Shown in pieces: positions 1 to 9,930 of a stretch of 64,000 bases of DNA. The first letter of the stretch is position 1. Every line of letters begins with the position of its first letter. The DNA is taken from assembly GCA_037903355.1 (NCBI GenBank), contig JBAJFE010000047.1:1054001-1118000 (forward strand). The letters run 5' to 3'. The notes under the pieces were generated by a model. It had not been told where the DNA came from. It searched no databases and saw only the letters and a list, made by a program, of their open reading frames with translations. A program made the translations under genes and the position numbers. The DNA comes from Trichuris trichiura (lineage: Eukaryota > Nematoda > Enoplea > Trichinellida > Trichuridae).

Positions 1-1087
1 GTCGAAGGAAATGAGTAGCACTAAAAGATTAAAGTGCTGCTACAATACTACTTTTATTTATTCGGCAATACAAGCGCTTAAAAGTTACAAAAGAACTAAG
101 CTTACCTGCGACGTCTACTGTAGCTTTTGAAATGCCACGAAGACGAAGCTTCTCCTTTTTGCGTTTCAATATTTCGCTCCATTCCCTTTCTCGCTCTTCG
201 ATTACTAAAAGTAAGCTTACCTGACTAACCGCGTCGACTCACCAGTAGGAGTAGCATTTAAAGATGGTTCAACCCGTTGTGCATGCATAGGTGAGATTTC
301 AAAAGAAGTAAGGCTGCTCGAACCTTCTCGAGGTGTCAGCGGCCGTTCTTCAACAACAGGAATATCTGTTTCTTCTTCTTCTTTAGGTTTACTTATGGTG
401 ACGGGAGGAAAAGCTTCCGCGGAAGGCACAAGTCCGTCATCAATGTCCGACTCGTATTGGTCGTAGATAACCTGACAAAATAAAGTAAGCTAGAAAACTT
501 GGACAAGCAACGTCGTCGGATACGCACTAGTTGAGCCAACTCTTCTTCGCTGTACGATTTTGGAGCAGCTCGACTCCTTCGGGAACCCTCAGCGAAGTAC
601 TGGGACGCAGGAGTAAGCGAATCGAACAATTCAGAAACTAAATCCTTTTTCTTTCGCGCGCATGCTTTCGGTTGCTTTCCTATGGACACGATTCTTTGCC
701 GAACAGCTTCTTCCATGACGGAAGAGTTATAATCCAAACAAGCATTTTCCCTCTTTCTCAACAAAGCCGCTCTGCTAGGGGAAGCAGCTCGTAATGATTC
801 CGGCTGTTCGGGCTTATAAAGCTTGGAATGAGCATTGCACTTTGGAAAAAGCGAACAAAAAAGCTTACCGACGAAACGGGAGGTGTTCTCCGCGACGAGT
901 GTAACGTCGGTTTGCAAACTGCCGCCACTTCAGTTTCGTCGCTACAAAATCGTTTGTCATTTGTCCCACGGTCGTCCTAAATCAAATGATGGAATATTGC
1001 ATCTTCACCTTGGAAAAAATGAACAACACGGTCAGCTGCGCGCTGCTTAGCAACTCGTATCGTATTGCTAAGGGCTTCTAGCGCCAT
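1..1087 (-). CDS. Unidentified multi-exon gene, 3' part beyond the left edge
   Basis: I do not recognise the family. The proposed start is the ATG at 1087-1085. Exons that keep one frame with GT/AG boundaries are 1087-1028, 976-869, 821-528, 471-243, 204-106 and 20-1 (continuing out of the window). Introns are 47-102 nt. The product is highly charged. It has a basic stretch (ACARKKKDLVSELFDSL) near the middle of exon 3, then SRRSRAAPKSYSEEELAQL, an acidic/proline region in exon 4 (KPKEEEETDIPVVEERP), and a helical basic segment in exon 5 (EEREREWSEILKRKKEKL) that looks like a coiled coil. No signal peptide or membrane segment is visible. Composition suggests an intracellular, perhaps nuclear or scaffold-type protein; that is inference only. 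Exon chaining is supported by phase, but the 5' end is the least certain part. Confidence 0.55.
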
Positions 1088-1747
1088 GGAACACCTTACA
1101 TGCACGATCGCTGGCTGGCGTATAGCAACCCAACCTGCTTGGCATACGTACGTTTACAGAGATGACAAATAATCTTCTAAAAAAATGCCTGCACCCGCGG
1201 CAAACAGGTTTACGCTTACTGGTTATCGCATTTTATGCAAATTTAAAACTGTCGAGCAAATGGCTGTATCCATTGCATACCGTCTAGACGACATTAACAA
1301 GCGGCAAAGCAGGTTAGGAACGAGAATGGTATTGTACGAGATTAATGGGAGCGAAACAGAATTACAATGCTTTTTGCCCATGGTACTTCGCCAAGGTTTG
1401 CTACCGGATTTGTCATGCTACAACAAGCTTTTTTCATTCGTACGATGGAATGAAAGAGACGAGCGTGAGCGCGCGCGAATGAACCCCCGACAACCAATGA
1501 TTGTTTTTTATTTCTCACATTCTAGCGCTGCCGCTGTGCATGCTTCGCGAATAAGCGTCAATTGGACAAGGCATAATCACAAAGTTTACTCCGCCATAAA
1601 ATCCCGATGGATGGATGGATGCAATGGCTTTAATCCAACTCCAAAAAAATTCAACCGAACAACAGTGAACGTGCAATAAGGGCAAACATAGGCAGGGCGA
1701 GCATTTCCATCACGGCTACGACTGACAATGGCATTAACAAGACAAAC

Positions 1748-2124
1748 CTGCGAGAGCAAGCCGACTGTGTTGGACGAAGAATCGAAAATTGATGGACTCA
1801 GATCCTTCATAATGTTGTAGAGTAGGTCGGCCTCCGGATCCTGCGGAATTAATGCCCAATTGTTTTTCGGGAACTGAGCTTTGAAATGCGTTCTAAAAGG
1901 TAAACCACCTTTAAGGCAAATATCTACCGCGCAAAAGTTGTACACACGCACAATCGATCGAGGCCAACTTTGTTCAGTGCTTGAATAAGCACGGCAGCCA
2001 ATTCGGGCGAAGCGGTAGCTTGCATTTGACAAGCCTCGTCGTAAACGGCTGGATGAAAAAGCAATGTATCCCAACTGATTGGCGCCGAATCGTCCAAGCC
2101 AACTCGCGGAAGTATGTTTGCCAT
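1748..2124 (-). CDS. Unidentified gene, two exons placed, end not resolved
   Basis: Two exons can be joined in phase: 2124-1948 (starting MANILPRVGLDDSAPISWD) and 1873-1748 (starting FPKNNWALIPQDPEADLL), with a 74-nt intron beginning GTGTGT and ending TCAG. The combined peptide of about 101 residues is mostly helical in composition and has no signal peptide. The frame stays open beyond 1748 down to 1586, but that extension includes a low-complexity tail (a CATC run), so I do not trust it as coding. A TATAG acceptor-like site just upstream of the ATG means a further 5' exon is possible. I do not recognise the family. It lies head to tail with the preceding minus-strand gene, about 660 bp upstream of that gene's start. 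Confidence 0.4.
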
Positions 2125-3564
2125 CACTGCAACGTCGCGCCTATATGTTAAGCCCAACGGAGAGCTACAACAATTGCCTACTCTGCTCGCCCAACGGGAT
2201 GGTCATTAGGGAGTTTCCGGGAACCAGATAACGTCCAGTCGATTTGTTCATCGTTAGGATACCATTACACCTCCGCTTACCTGATCGGTTCCACGAAAAA
2301 TGTTTGTCTCAACTTTCGACATCACACGGTAAACAGAAGCAATACGCAGGCAAATCGAGTACTGTAAAAAAGCATGCTAAAGATAAAAGTGCGCCTTCTT
2401 TCCTCACGTTCATCTCGGCAAAAAAAAATTAATGCCAGCGCTGCTTTATTCGCGCTATTCGCCCAGAACAGTTTTTTTTGCGTGGAAAACAGTGACGTCA
2501 CAGATGACGCGTACAGTACGCGCGCTAACGTTTTTGCCTGCGAGTGCATACGTAATTATGCGAACCGAGGCTGAGAAGTTGCGTATACAATGCAAATTTT
2601 TTGCTCTTGATTGGCTGTTGTAAAAAAAAAAGTTCTGTTTCGCCTTTGAAGCGTTTTCAGCGTGAATCGTATTCAATTATTGCTCTGCCTCTTCGATCGC
2701 GTCTCATTTCGACCCTTAACTGCTTATTCCTTATCAAAAATTAAATGAGACGTAACGGGACGCGCATGTATTGTCATTTGTGCTCGCTTGCGGCTGCGTC
2801 ATAATTATTTACATTGTATTTGCATAATAATAAGCTTCACGAGCAGACTTAAAACGTACAGTAAGAAATGCGCAGGTTACATAAGCATTAGTCTTTATTT
2901 TCCGATAGGGACTTTGTTGTAGGCAAAAGGTTTTCAAGCTAATTATTTTAAATACTGCGAGCTAGCCGTATGTATGCCTGTCAGCGCTCTCAGGTTAAGT
3001 GACCTAAGTAATTGTAGGTTGACCGAATGCGCAACGTTTTGACGCCAACAAAAAGGAGCGCACCCTTTAGCTTCAACGCGCGGCTTTCGAAACAACGACG
3101 TTACGTTGATGGAGCAAATTAGTTCCACATAGCTAAAAGCTGTAGGTTCTATCGGCTTTGCACTAATCGATTAAAAGCTTCCTCGTAAGCTGCTGCCCTT
3201 ACTGCGAATAGTTTTAAAAAAGCAAAAATTACGTCGACTTAAAATTGCTAGGACTACATTTCAGATTACGAGTATTGCTTTCGCTGATTTGGAAGTTTAG
3301 ATGCAGCCAAATCATGTGAATCGTGAAATTGGGATAAAAAAAATTTTTAAATTAAACAAACATACAAGCTTGTTTTAATTATTTTAAATCACAGTGGCGT
3401 TAAGCCAATGCGTATTTGCGTGTAGGCAAGAGTTGATGATTTTTGGTTTCATTGATCTTGAAAATCTTTAAATCTCTTACAGTCTACTGGTGACTGGCCG
3501 TCAGTTTTGGAAAAAAAGTGGAATAAAGTAGCGGCGGCAACGTTGTTTTGCGTCTCCAGGCGCC
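2125..3564. other. Intergenic region, no supported gene
   Basis: About 1.4 kb between the unidentified minus-strand gene and RSL24D1. Short open frames occur on both strands but overlap each other and show no splice-consistent chaining. A perfect CRE-type palindrome TGACGTCA lies near 2494. Runs of A/T dominate 3330-3400. Confidence 0.5.
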
Positions 3565-4225
3565 ATGCGTCTTGAAAAGTGTTATTTTTGCTCATCGACC
3601 ATCTATCCCGGGCACGGGATCTGCTTTGTTCGCAACGATTGTCGGGTAAGCTTTGCGTTTTGCCCGCTGTGCTGCCTGTTATCGCTCAGTTTGGCAGATA
3701 TTCCGTTTTTGTCGGAGCAAGTGTCATAAGAATTTCAAGCTAAAGCGTAATCCGAGAAATATTAAATGGACAAAGGCGAGCAGAAAATATCGTAACAAAG
3801 AGTTGACTGATGATCTGTCGCTTGAATTCGAGAAGAAGCCCAATGAGCTAGTACGGTACGATCGCAACTTGTGGTCACAAGGAGGTAGGCATCGCCTTTG
3901 CCTTAGATGTGTCCATTTCGAGCACGTTTTTCAGTTGACGCATTAAAGCGGTTGCACGAGATCAAAGTGAAGCGGGGAAATTTGTTCATCAAGAATAGGT
4001 CTTCTTTGTTTGGTTTTTTTCATCCGTAACATCGCTCATCCTTCTTTTTGTAGGCTGAAGAAGGGAGTTCAACTAAGAAAGAGCTCCGCTATGGAGAATG
4101 CCCGTAAGAATATTGCTCTACTGAAGTCTCCAGCTGCCGGTTTGGTCGCTACGAAAGAGGAAGTTATGGAAACCACGTCCGTTAAAGAAGAAGAAAAAGA
4201 AGAACTCATTATGGAGCTGAATTAA
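3565..4225 (+). CDS. RSL24D1: RSL24D1 / RLP24, L24-like ribosome biogenesis protein
   Basis: The four exons 3565-3645, 3698-3884, 3935-3998 and 4054-4225 give 167 residues, close to the human protein (163). Introns are 52, 50 and 55 nt. The N-terminus carries the L24-type zinc ribbon: CYFC at residues 6-9, then two further cysteines in [10 protein letters not shown]. Next come the conserved basic segment [17 protein letters not shown] and the [14 protein letters not shown] region that follows it. The C-terminal tail is lysine/glutamate rich. In the known family this protein is placed on pre-60S particles in the nucleolus and is exchanged for ribosomal protein L24 in the cytoplasm. The distinction from RPL24 itself rests on the [13 protein letters not shown] start and the long acidic tail. 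All splice phases agree and the ATG is in a good context (CGCCATG). Identification is secure; orthology is inferred from conserved segments recalled from the family. Confidence 0.95.
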
Positions 4226-4506
4226 CTTCCATATTTGAGTTTTTATTTCGTCGAAGTGAAATTTTAATCTTTCCTTCCTTGCTTCGCCGGTTGAAATTGG
4301 CTTCCGTTAATATTTTGACTAATTACTGGAGCAAAAACACCAAACGTAGTTTTTAATACCAAATTTTCGTTACGCCAACCTTATTCAGAGTTACCGTACG
4401 AAGATAAACTGCTTCTTATGCTTAAATGGCGTCTATTAAACTAACAGAATCTTTAGTTCCGTCTGTTTTCTGATTTACACCTGCGCACACTTCAGTCGGT
4501 TGTTAT
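4226..4506. other. RSL24D1 downstream region
   Basis: Short AT-rich stretch between the RSL24D1 stop codon and the first PLE insertion. No gene, and no clear AATAAA directly after the stop. Confidence 0.4.
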
Positions 4507-4551
4507 AGGATGTACACCGAAAACGGGATGTTTTGTAACGGGCTGTATTTT

Positions 4552-4676
4552 CATGGTTGTAAGGTCTTCTACGGCTTTTCCCGTTTTTTCGTTGTGCTGT
4601 TATCTGTAATTAAACTAAAACAACTGCTCTACCAACAGATGGATGAGCCGTTATTAAGAAAATGTACAGATATCAA
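4552..4676 (+). repeat. Left inverted terminal repeat (pLTR arm) of PLE copy A
   Basis: This stretch from CATGGTTGTAAGGTC to AAATGTACAGATATC is found in reverse complement at 6970-7093 with few differences. Thirty-three further bases (4519-4551) exist only at this left end. Confidence 0.85.
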
Positions 4677-4689
4677 CGCACTCAACTTT

Positions 4690-6870
4690 TTAATGTTCAA
4701 AGCTTTCGGAACGCTCTAGTTCCGTCGTCAATGAGGTGGTTTTGCCTGTTTCTCCTATGTAGGAGGCGTTGCAACCGCATCGTAACTCGTAGACGACGCC
4801 CGGTCTCCTGTCAAAGGGAACTATGATCTTATCGCACCTCACCATTGAACGCAAACTATTAGATGTCTTAAATCGAACCTTGAAGTCCATGGAGCGGCTG
4901 AGTCGTAGGATTCGTTCCCCGATGCCGTTGTAATAGGGGATAAACAAAGTGGAGCGACTATTCGTGATTGCAGTGTTATGATTAGTAGGGTTAATATTAT
5001 CAATAGTATTAGTGTCGTTGGGTGAGGATGTAGGGTTCGGGGGTTGTCTGCATTCGGCGATGATATGTTTAACCAAAGAATGAGGGTACCCGTTGTCTGT
5101 AAATGCATGAAGGATGTGTTTTAATTCTCCCGGAAGAAATGCGGGGTGACAGACAGCCAGGGCCCTGTCACCATCCCTTTTACAATACCCCGTTTGACTG
5201 ACAGAGGGTGGTGTGAAGTGAAATGCAGATATCTGTCAGAATGGGGTCGGTTTTCTATAAACGGAGATCCTTATTTCGTTGCCCTGTTTTATCACCAATA
5301 CGTCTAGGAAGGGGAGTTTATTATCTACCTCTGTTTCCATAGTTAAACGTATGCTTTTAGGGAAGATGCTGTTTAAGTGGTTTAGAAACGCCCCCTCCTT
5401 GCCCTTGGTGGTAATAGCGAAAATGTCATCTACGTAGCGTTTGAAGAAGATGGGCGCCTATGTCCGGGTTTACGCTAGCGAAAACCTTTTGCCCGAAGTG
5501 TTCCATGAAGATCTCCGCTAGAACCGGCGATAGTGGACTGCCCATGGGAGCACCATCTGTTTGCAAAAAGAACCTGTCCTGGAACCTGAAGTAGTTGCCT
5601 TGTTTCATGCAGAAGGAAATCAGTTTCGTTATGCGAAAAAGGTTCAGTTTCATTAAGTCCCGTGGTGTCTCTTTTGAAAAGGTTTTCTAGTAGGTTAAGC
5701 GTATAGTCTATGGGGATGCTAGTGAACAGGTCTTTGACGTCATAACTAACCATGACGTTGCTCGGTGTTAATTGGAGTGGTTTTAGCGCCATGCAGAAGT
5801 CTTTACAGTTTAAGACATGAGAATCAAGTTTACCCGTTAGCGGTTTTAGGATGTCTTTCAGATAGGTGCACAGCCTGGATGTTACGCTGTTGACGCTCGA
5901 TACGACTGGTCTTAGGGGGATTCCCGGCTTATGAATCTTGGGGAGTCCGTAAAGTTCAGGACATTTCGCGTTGTTTAAGAAGTAGATGTAGTTACTGATG
6001 TGCGAAAGCTGGTGGTCCTGTTTTTCACTTGCGAACGCATTCAGTAAAGCCCTCAGTTCCACCCGCGCCTGAGGAGTTGGGTCTTCCGGGATAGGGCGGT
6101 ATATGGCATTATTTAACAGACTGTTGATTTTCTGTTTGTAATCACTGTGGTTAAGGAGAACCACTACGTTACATTTGTCCGCTTTAGTAATTATTGTCTT
6201 CGCGCGACTTTAGTTGCTTTATAACCCGCTGCTCCTCGTGGGATATGTTAGGTGTTGATGATGGGCGACTCTGCAACAGGATGTTTGATATTGATGCTCT
6301 GACCTGTGTAGCCTTTACAGATTCAGTGTGAGAGAGCCCGCTCTCCACCGAGGAGATGATGTCCATAACAGGAATATTCTTAGGGGTGGGAACGAAGTTT
6401 AAACGCTTGGCGAGAACCCCTTTCTCGATCTCATTCAAGTTGGCAGAACTGAGATTGACCACCACTTTGTCAATGCTTTGTATGCTAGGGTTCTTGGTGC
6501 GTTTGTTTGATCTTGTAAATTCCCAAGACCGCGAACCGTATAAAGCGTTGAGTTTTTTATTTAAGATCTGGATCTGTTGTAGTTTTGTTAATGCGCAGCT
6601 GTTTTCAATATGTGCATGCAACTGAGACAAGAAATTGAAATTAATTGAACGTGAAAGAAATTGTGTATAACGGTTGCATGCATTTTTAAGTAGGGCAGAA
6701 GATTTTCTGTGATCACGAATAGCACCTTTTAAGAGGGAGACCCCGGTCGATTGTAACAGTTTTGACGTTCTTGCATTTTGGGCATGGTTCCATTTTATTT
6801 GGAAACATTTTGGATAGATATCTGATTGGTATCTGTACATTTTTTTAATAACGGATTGATAGCTGTACAT
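4690..6870 (-). pseudogene. PLE copy A polyprotein (N-terminal domain, RT, GIY-YIG endonuclease), frameshifted
   Basis: Reading from 6870 down, one frame covers the N-terminal part with the PLE-typical VVNLSSANLNEIEKG and LNFVPTPKNIP. It stops at 6184, while the RT continues in another frame (ITKADKCNVVVLL). RT landmarks are CPELYGLPKIHKPGIPLRP, VSYDVKDLFTSIPI, and, after a second shift near 5640, TDGAPMGSPLSPVLAEIFM. After a third shift the catalytic YVDD lies at about 5420-5432. Near 4800-4750 the endonuclease start VVYELRCGCNASYIGETG carries the GIY-YIG signature in the form VYEL...YIG. At least three frame breaks are needed to follow the protein, so it is a pseudogene. The family uses target-primed insertion; that statement is family knowledge, not visible here. 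Confidence 0.9.
4701..4731 (-). ncRNA. Hammerhead-ribozyme-like motif in PLE copy A (one core base changed)
   Basis: On the minus strand the order is TTGACGA, an extra C, stem GGAAC, loop TAGAGC, stem GTTCC, then GAAAGC. This matches the hammerhead core CUGANGA - stem II - GAAA, apart from the first core base (C to T) and one additional base before the stem. The stem pairs perfectly and differs in sequence from the other copies in this window. Stems I and III and the cleavage site were not identified. PLE terminal repeats are known to carry hammerhead motifs. Confidence 0.5.
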
Positions 6871-6985
6871 TTATATTGGATATTGGATTGATATCTGATA
6901 TCTGGATTTACAGATATTGGATTAAATTTACAGATACAGATATTGATATCTGGATTTACAGGTATTGGATTGATATCTGTGCATT
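6810..6985. repeat. Degenerate tandem repeat around a TTGGATTGATATCTG unit
   Basis: Units resembling TTGGATTGATATCTG, with CATTT or TTACAG spacers, recur about six times with variable length, partly overlapping the inner edge of the right pLTR of PLE copy A. It probably grew from the pLTR border, since the same string occurs there once. Confidence 0.6.
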
Positions 6986-7093
6986 TTCTTAATAACGGCT
7001 CATCTTTCCGTTGGTAGAGCAGTTGTTTTAGTTTAATTACAGATAACAGCACAATAAAAAACGGGAAAAGCCGTAGAAGACCTTACAACCATG
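6970..7093 (-). repeat. Right inverted terminal repeat (pLTR arm) of PLE copy A
   Basis: Reverse-complement partner of 4552-4676. It abuts directly on the right 12-bp target duplication. Confidence 0.85.
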
Positions 7094-7169
7094 AGGATGT
7101 ACACCAAAGAAACTTTAAAAATAATATTGAAGTTTTCATAGTTCAGCGACTTTAATACGGTAGCTGTGT

Positions 7170-8150
7170 CCCGTTGGTAAGCACAAAAAAAGGAAAAGAA
7201 AAAAGAACTTCCAGAGCTTTCGGGTCTGTCGCGACCCGTCGTCAGCGGTCAATATCTGTGTAATGTATGCGGGGAGATCTCTCTTGCATCGTTTTCCATC
7301 ATTTAAACCGAGGATTTTAAAGTTCTCTGTTAGAGATTTCTTCTGCGACTGTCAGCTGCTTGTCTATTCTTTTTTTAGTCTATTCTTTTTTAATCTATTC
7401 TTTTTAAAATTTCCGTCCATTTTTGTCCCTTTGTTCTATCCAGATGATTTGTGGTTCCCATCAAGAGTGCAGCAATTGTGGCGGGTGATAATATTTGTCC
7501 ATACATCACTTATATCCGCCCCTTGATCTCGGTTGAAGGTTGTGTTGTGTTTGATGTAAAGGGCCTCTTTGAGTTTTCTTAAACGCAGGTTGCTTTCGTA
7601 ACAAAGAACCTTGGGCCGGAGGGGTTGTTCGCAGTGTATAGCGTGTTCCACCACAGCGGAAGCTTGAATAGCTTTGTCCATGGTGATTCTTGGGTTTGAG
7701 ATTGGTCTTCCGCGTTGAGCAATTGGGGTGCCACTATTGTCGAGGATGTTTTTTGCTTTTTTGTAACAGTTTAGCTTTTTAATGTGTTCGCTGAATCTAC
7801 GTTCTAAAGTATTGCCTGTTTCTCCGATGTAAACTCCTGAGCACGTACATTCAACTGCGTATACTAGGCCTGTTTTCTCGGTTGTAGGAATTTTTTCTTT
7901 TGTCAGTACGAAGAATCGATCTGAGATTGGCGAAATTCTTGAAATAGACTCTGAAGCCTAATCTTTTTCCTAATTGGATAATTTTCTCGCCTAGTCCTAC
8001 TACATAGGGAACAACTAAATGTGGAGTGTATGAAATGTTTGGAACAGGGGGTTCACGTTTTTGGAGTTTGTACTTGAAAACTTGGTCAATGAAGGATTTA
8101 GGGTAGTGGTTTTTGTTATTGAAGTTGCTTTTCTTTCAGGGCAGCCGTTA
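7170..8150 (-). mobile_element. PLE fragment (family B): 3' end with endonuclease region
   Basis: Directly right of PLE copy A lies a second, truncated PLE in the same orientation. From about 8140 down it encodes the region between RT and endonuclease (KSNFNNKNHYPKSFIDQVF, LVVPYVVGLGEKIIQLGKR), then GVYIGETGN and MDKAIQASAVVEHAIHC. The open part ends at the stop near 7436. It matches the full-length copy B at 15.5-18.1 kb closely along this whole part. One frameshift lies near 7900. RT and N-terminal domain are missing. The left part carries a hammerhead-like motif. Confidence 0.85.
7214..7245 (-). ncRNA. Hammerhead-ribozyme-like motif in the PLE fragment
   Basis: Minus strand: CTGACGA, extra C, stem GGGTC, loop GCGACA, stem GACCC, GAAAGCTC. 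All CUGANGA and GAAA core bases are present; the single base between CTGACGA and the stem is non-canonical. Cleavage site and stems I/III are not assigned. Confidence 0.55.
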
Positions 8151-8825
8151 TCCCGTCAAAGTGCAAGTTCCGTCCTTTTTGAGCGCCCGTATATTATTGC
8201 AAATTAGCAAGTTTAGTAACTCCTAAATTTTTTGCATTATGGCGCCGACGAAATTTTCAATCTAAACAAAAGACAGACGTGTCGGAAATCGAACTTGTGA
8301 GCACTGCAGGGGTCAAAAAACTAAACTCAAAAAAAGCTAAAAGTAATTTATAACAGACTACTGTGGGCTGCCTGGCGGATTTATGAACACTAAGGCTTGC
8401 TTGCGAGCACGCACAGGTGCTTGAAAGCTGAATACATTGAATATTGTACCTGCAAACACTCTTAGAAGAGTACAGTAAACTCCATTGCATTGCTGGGTAG
8501 TACAGTTTGGCTTGTTGGAGTGCTACTTTCGCGTCCGCATGTTGTGCATTAGCATTTTGCGTTACATTATCATAAGACGTATAAGTGTTTAACCCTTTTG
8601 AGAAGGTAGTATGTGACTTTCGGTCTAAATCTGTTGGAAAATGAGAGACGCTCAAGTAGGGAGGAAAAATGCGCGCGTACATGCGCGTACCTTTGGTTGC
8701 GTAGAACAATTTCTACCTTGAATATATGTGCATACTGTAGGACACAAGAAATCAAATTCGTCTTCGCAAACTTTGACGTTTCATTTCGCGCCTTAATATT
8801 GCTTTGTTTTTGCAGACTTGCCGCC
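8151..8825. other. Intergenic region upstream of the glutaredoxin gene
   Basis: No supported gene. Open stretches on the two strands overlap each other without splice logic. The end of this region must contain the promoter and 5' UTR of the glutaredoxin gene (its ATG is in the context CCGCCATGG), but no TATA element is obvious. Confidence 0.4.
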
Positions 8826-9930
8826 ATGGGCGCATCGCTTAGTCGCAAAAACGTGGATACCCTAATTCAGGAGCAGGTTGATATTCTGCGTTGCTACATA
8901 TGTCGTTGGCTTATTGGGCTTTACAGATTATCCACGACCCGGTCGTTATGTACTCCAAGTCTACGTGCATACAGTGTACCAATGCTAAACGCCTTTTAAA
9001 GGAAATGAAGATTCCCTACGCGTGCTACGAACTGAACCAGATAAATGAAGGAATTGAGCTTTTCAAAGCGCTCAAGGAAAAGACCGGCAGTTCCACGGTG
9101 CCCCAGATTTTCATCTGCGGTCGTTTTATAGGAGGTTGGTTGCCAATCGCTTTCAGTTTAATTTTTTTTTGAGAAAATCTATCAGTCTTGAACATTTTTT
9201 TCAACAAAGCGGCAAATCCGATTCTTTTTGCGACCTTAGTCTATTCATTAACTTGATTATCAAGTTCCTTTACAGTAAGTTCATAATAATTGTAGCGGCT
9301 TTTCTTGTTCGTAAACGCGCCGGTTAATTTGCAAATCATCAAAACACTTTTATTTGTTTCGTCACTGAGATATTTTTTTCCCTCTTCTTCATAACGGGTT
9401 TTTAATTTTTTTTGAAAAATTTTAGAATCACTGAGGTCTTGTCTTCCAGGCATCCCACCGTCAGACTGTAAGTTTGCCGCCCATCTTGTGCTGCCCTTAC
9501 CTAAGCCTAAGGCTTAGGCTTAGGCTCTCCAGTAAAGGCATAACAAGTTAAGGGGATGCTTCCTAGAAAGAAACCTGCAATTATCAGACCATGGGGCGTC
9601 CAAGTGACAAGATCCCATCACTGCAACTTCGGGTGGAAAAACAGTTTATATTTATGTTTTTTCGGTGTATTTAATTGGAGAAGTTTTCATGCGCGTGCGC
9701 TTCTTAGACCTGTAGCTAACTTAGCTGTTTTTTATTTTATGCTTTGTGTTCTTGTCTTTGTTATCAATTGTTTACTTCGCATACTCTTACTTCTTGATAT
9801 ACGACCATTATTTTTTTCAGGCTTCAATGAATTGAGCCAGTTGACATACCGTGGTTTGCTATTATCTCTGGTTAGTGAATGCGCCAAAATTCGTAATCGC
9901 CGTGGCCCGGATGGTTGCGTACCGGTTTGA
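8826..9930 (+). CDS. GLRX: Glutaredoxin, CIQC active site
   Basis: Exons 8826-8876, 8927-9134 and 9821-9930 encode 122 residues; introns are 50 and 686 nt. The start MGASLSR sits in a CCGCCATGG context. The Grx fold is clear: VVMYSKSTCIQCTNAKRLL carries the redox motif CxxC at about residues 28-31. STVPQIFICGRFIGG is the TVP cis-proline and GG glutathione-binding region, followed by the C-terminal helices. Class I glutaredoxins usually read CPYC or CSYC, so CIQC is unusual, but both cysteines are kept. Glutaredoxins reduce glutathionylated protein thiols using glutathione. MGAS at the start might allow N-myristoylation (inference). No organelle targeting signal is evident. The 110-nt last exon ends CVPV-stop. 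Confidence 0.9.
9500..9526. repeat. Short interstitial telomere-type block, TTAGGC units head to head
   Basis: In the second intron of the glutaredoxin gene, CCTAAGCCTAA is followed directly by GGCTTAGGCTTAGGC. TTAGGC is the nematode telomere repeat. Only about two units face each way. Confidence 0.7.

Larger units (their letters stand above)
4519..7093 (-). mobile_element. Penelope-like retroelement copy A, full length but degenerate
   Basis: A 2.6-kb insertion bounded on both sides by the identical 12-bp direct repeat AGGATGTACACC (4507-4518 and 7094-7105). This is a target-site duplication and fixes the ends exactly. Inside, a sequence of about 125 bp is present at both ends in inverted orientation (4552-4676 and 6970-7093), as seen for the terminal repeats (pLTRs) of PLEs. 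The coding strand is minus: N-terminal domain near 6870-6190, reverse transcriptase near 6180-5240 and a GIY-YIG endonuclease near 4890-4740. The reading frame is broken several times, so the copy is dead. The sharp duplication suggests insertion is not ancient. It separates RSL24D1 from a second PLE fragment. Confidence 0.9.

Noticed and set aside
1185..1679. 164-codon plus-strand frame
   Set aside because: Lies partly opposite the 3' end of a better minus-strand candidate, and has low-complexity and no recognisable domain.
4507..7105. Hypothesis that the inverted ends make copy A a DNA transposon
   Set aside because: The protein is clearly a PLE reverse transcriptase plus GIY-YIG endonuclease, and the duplication is 12 bp.
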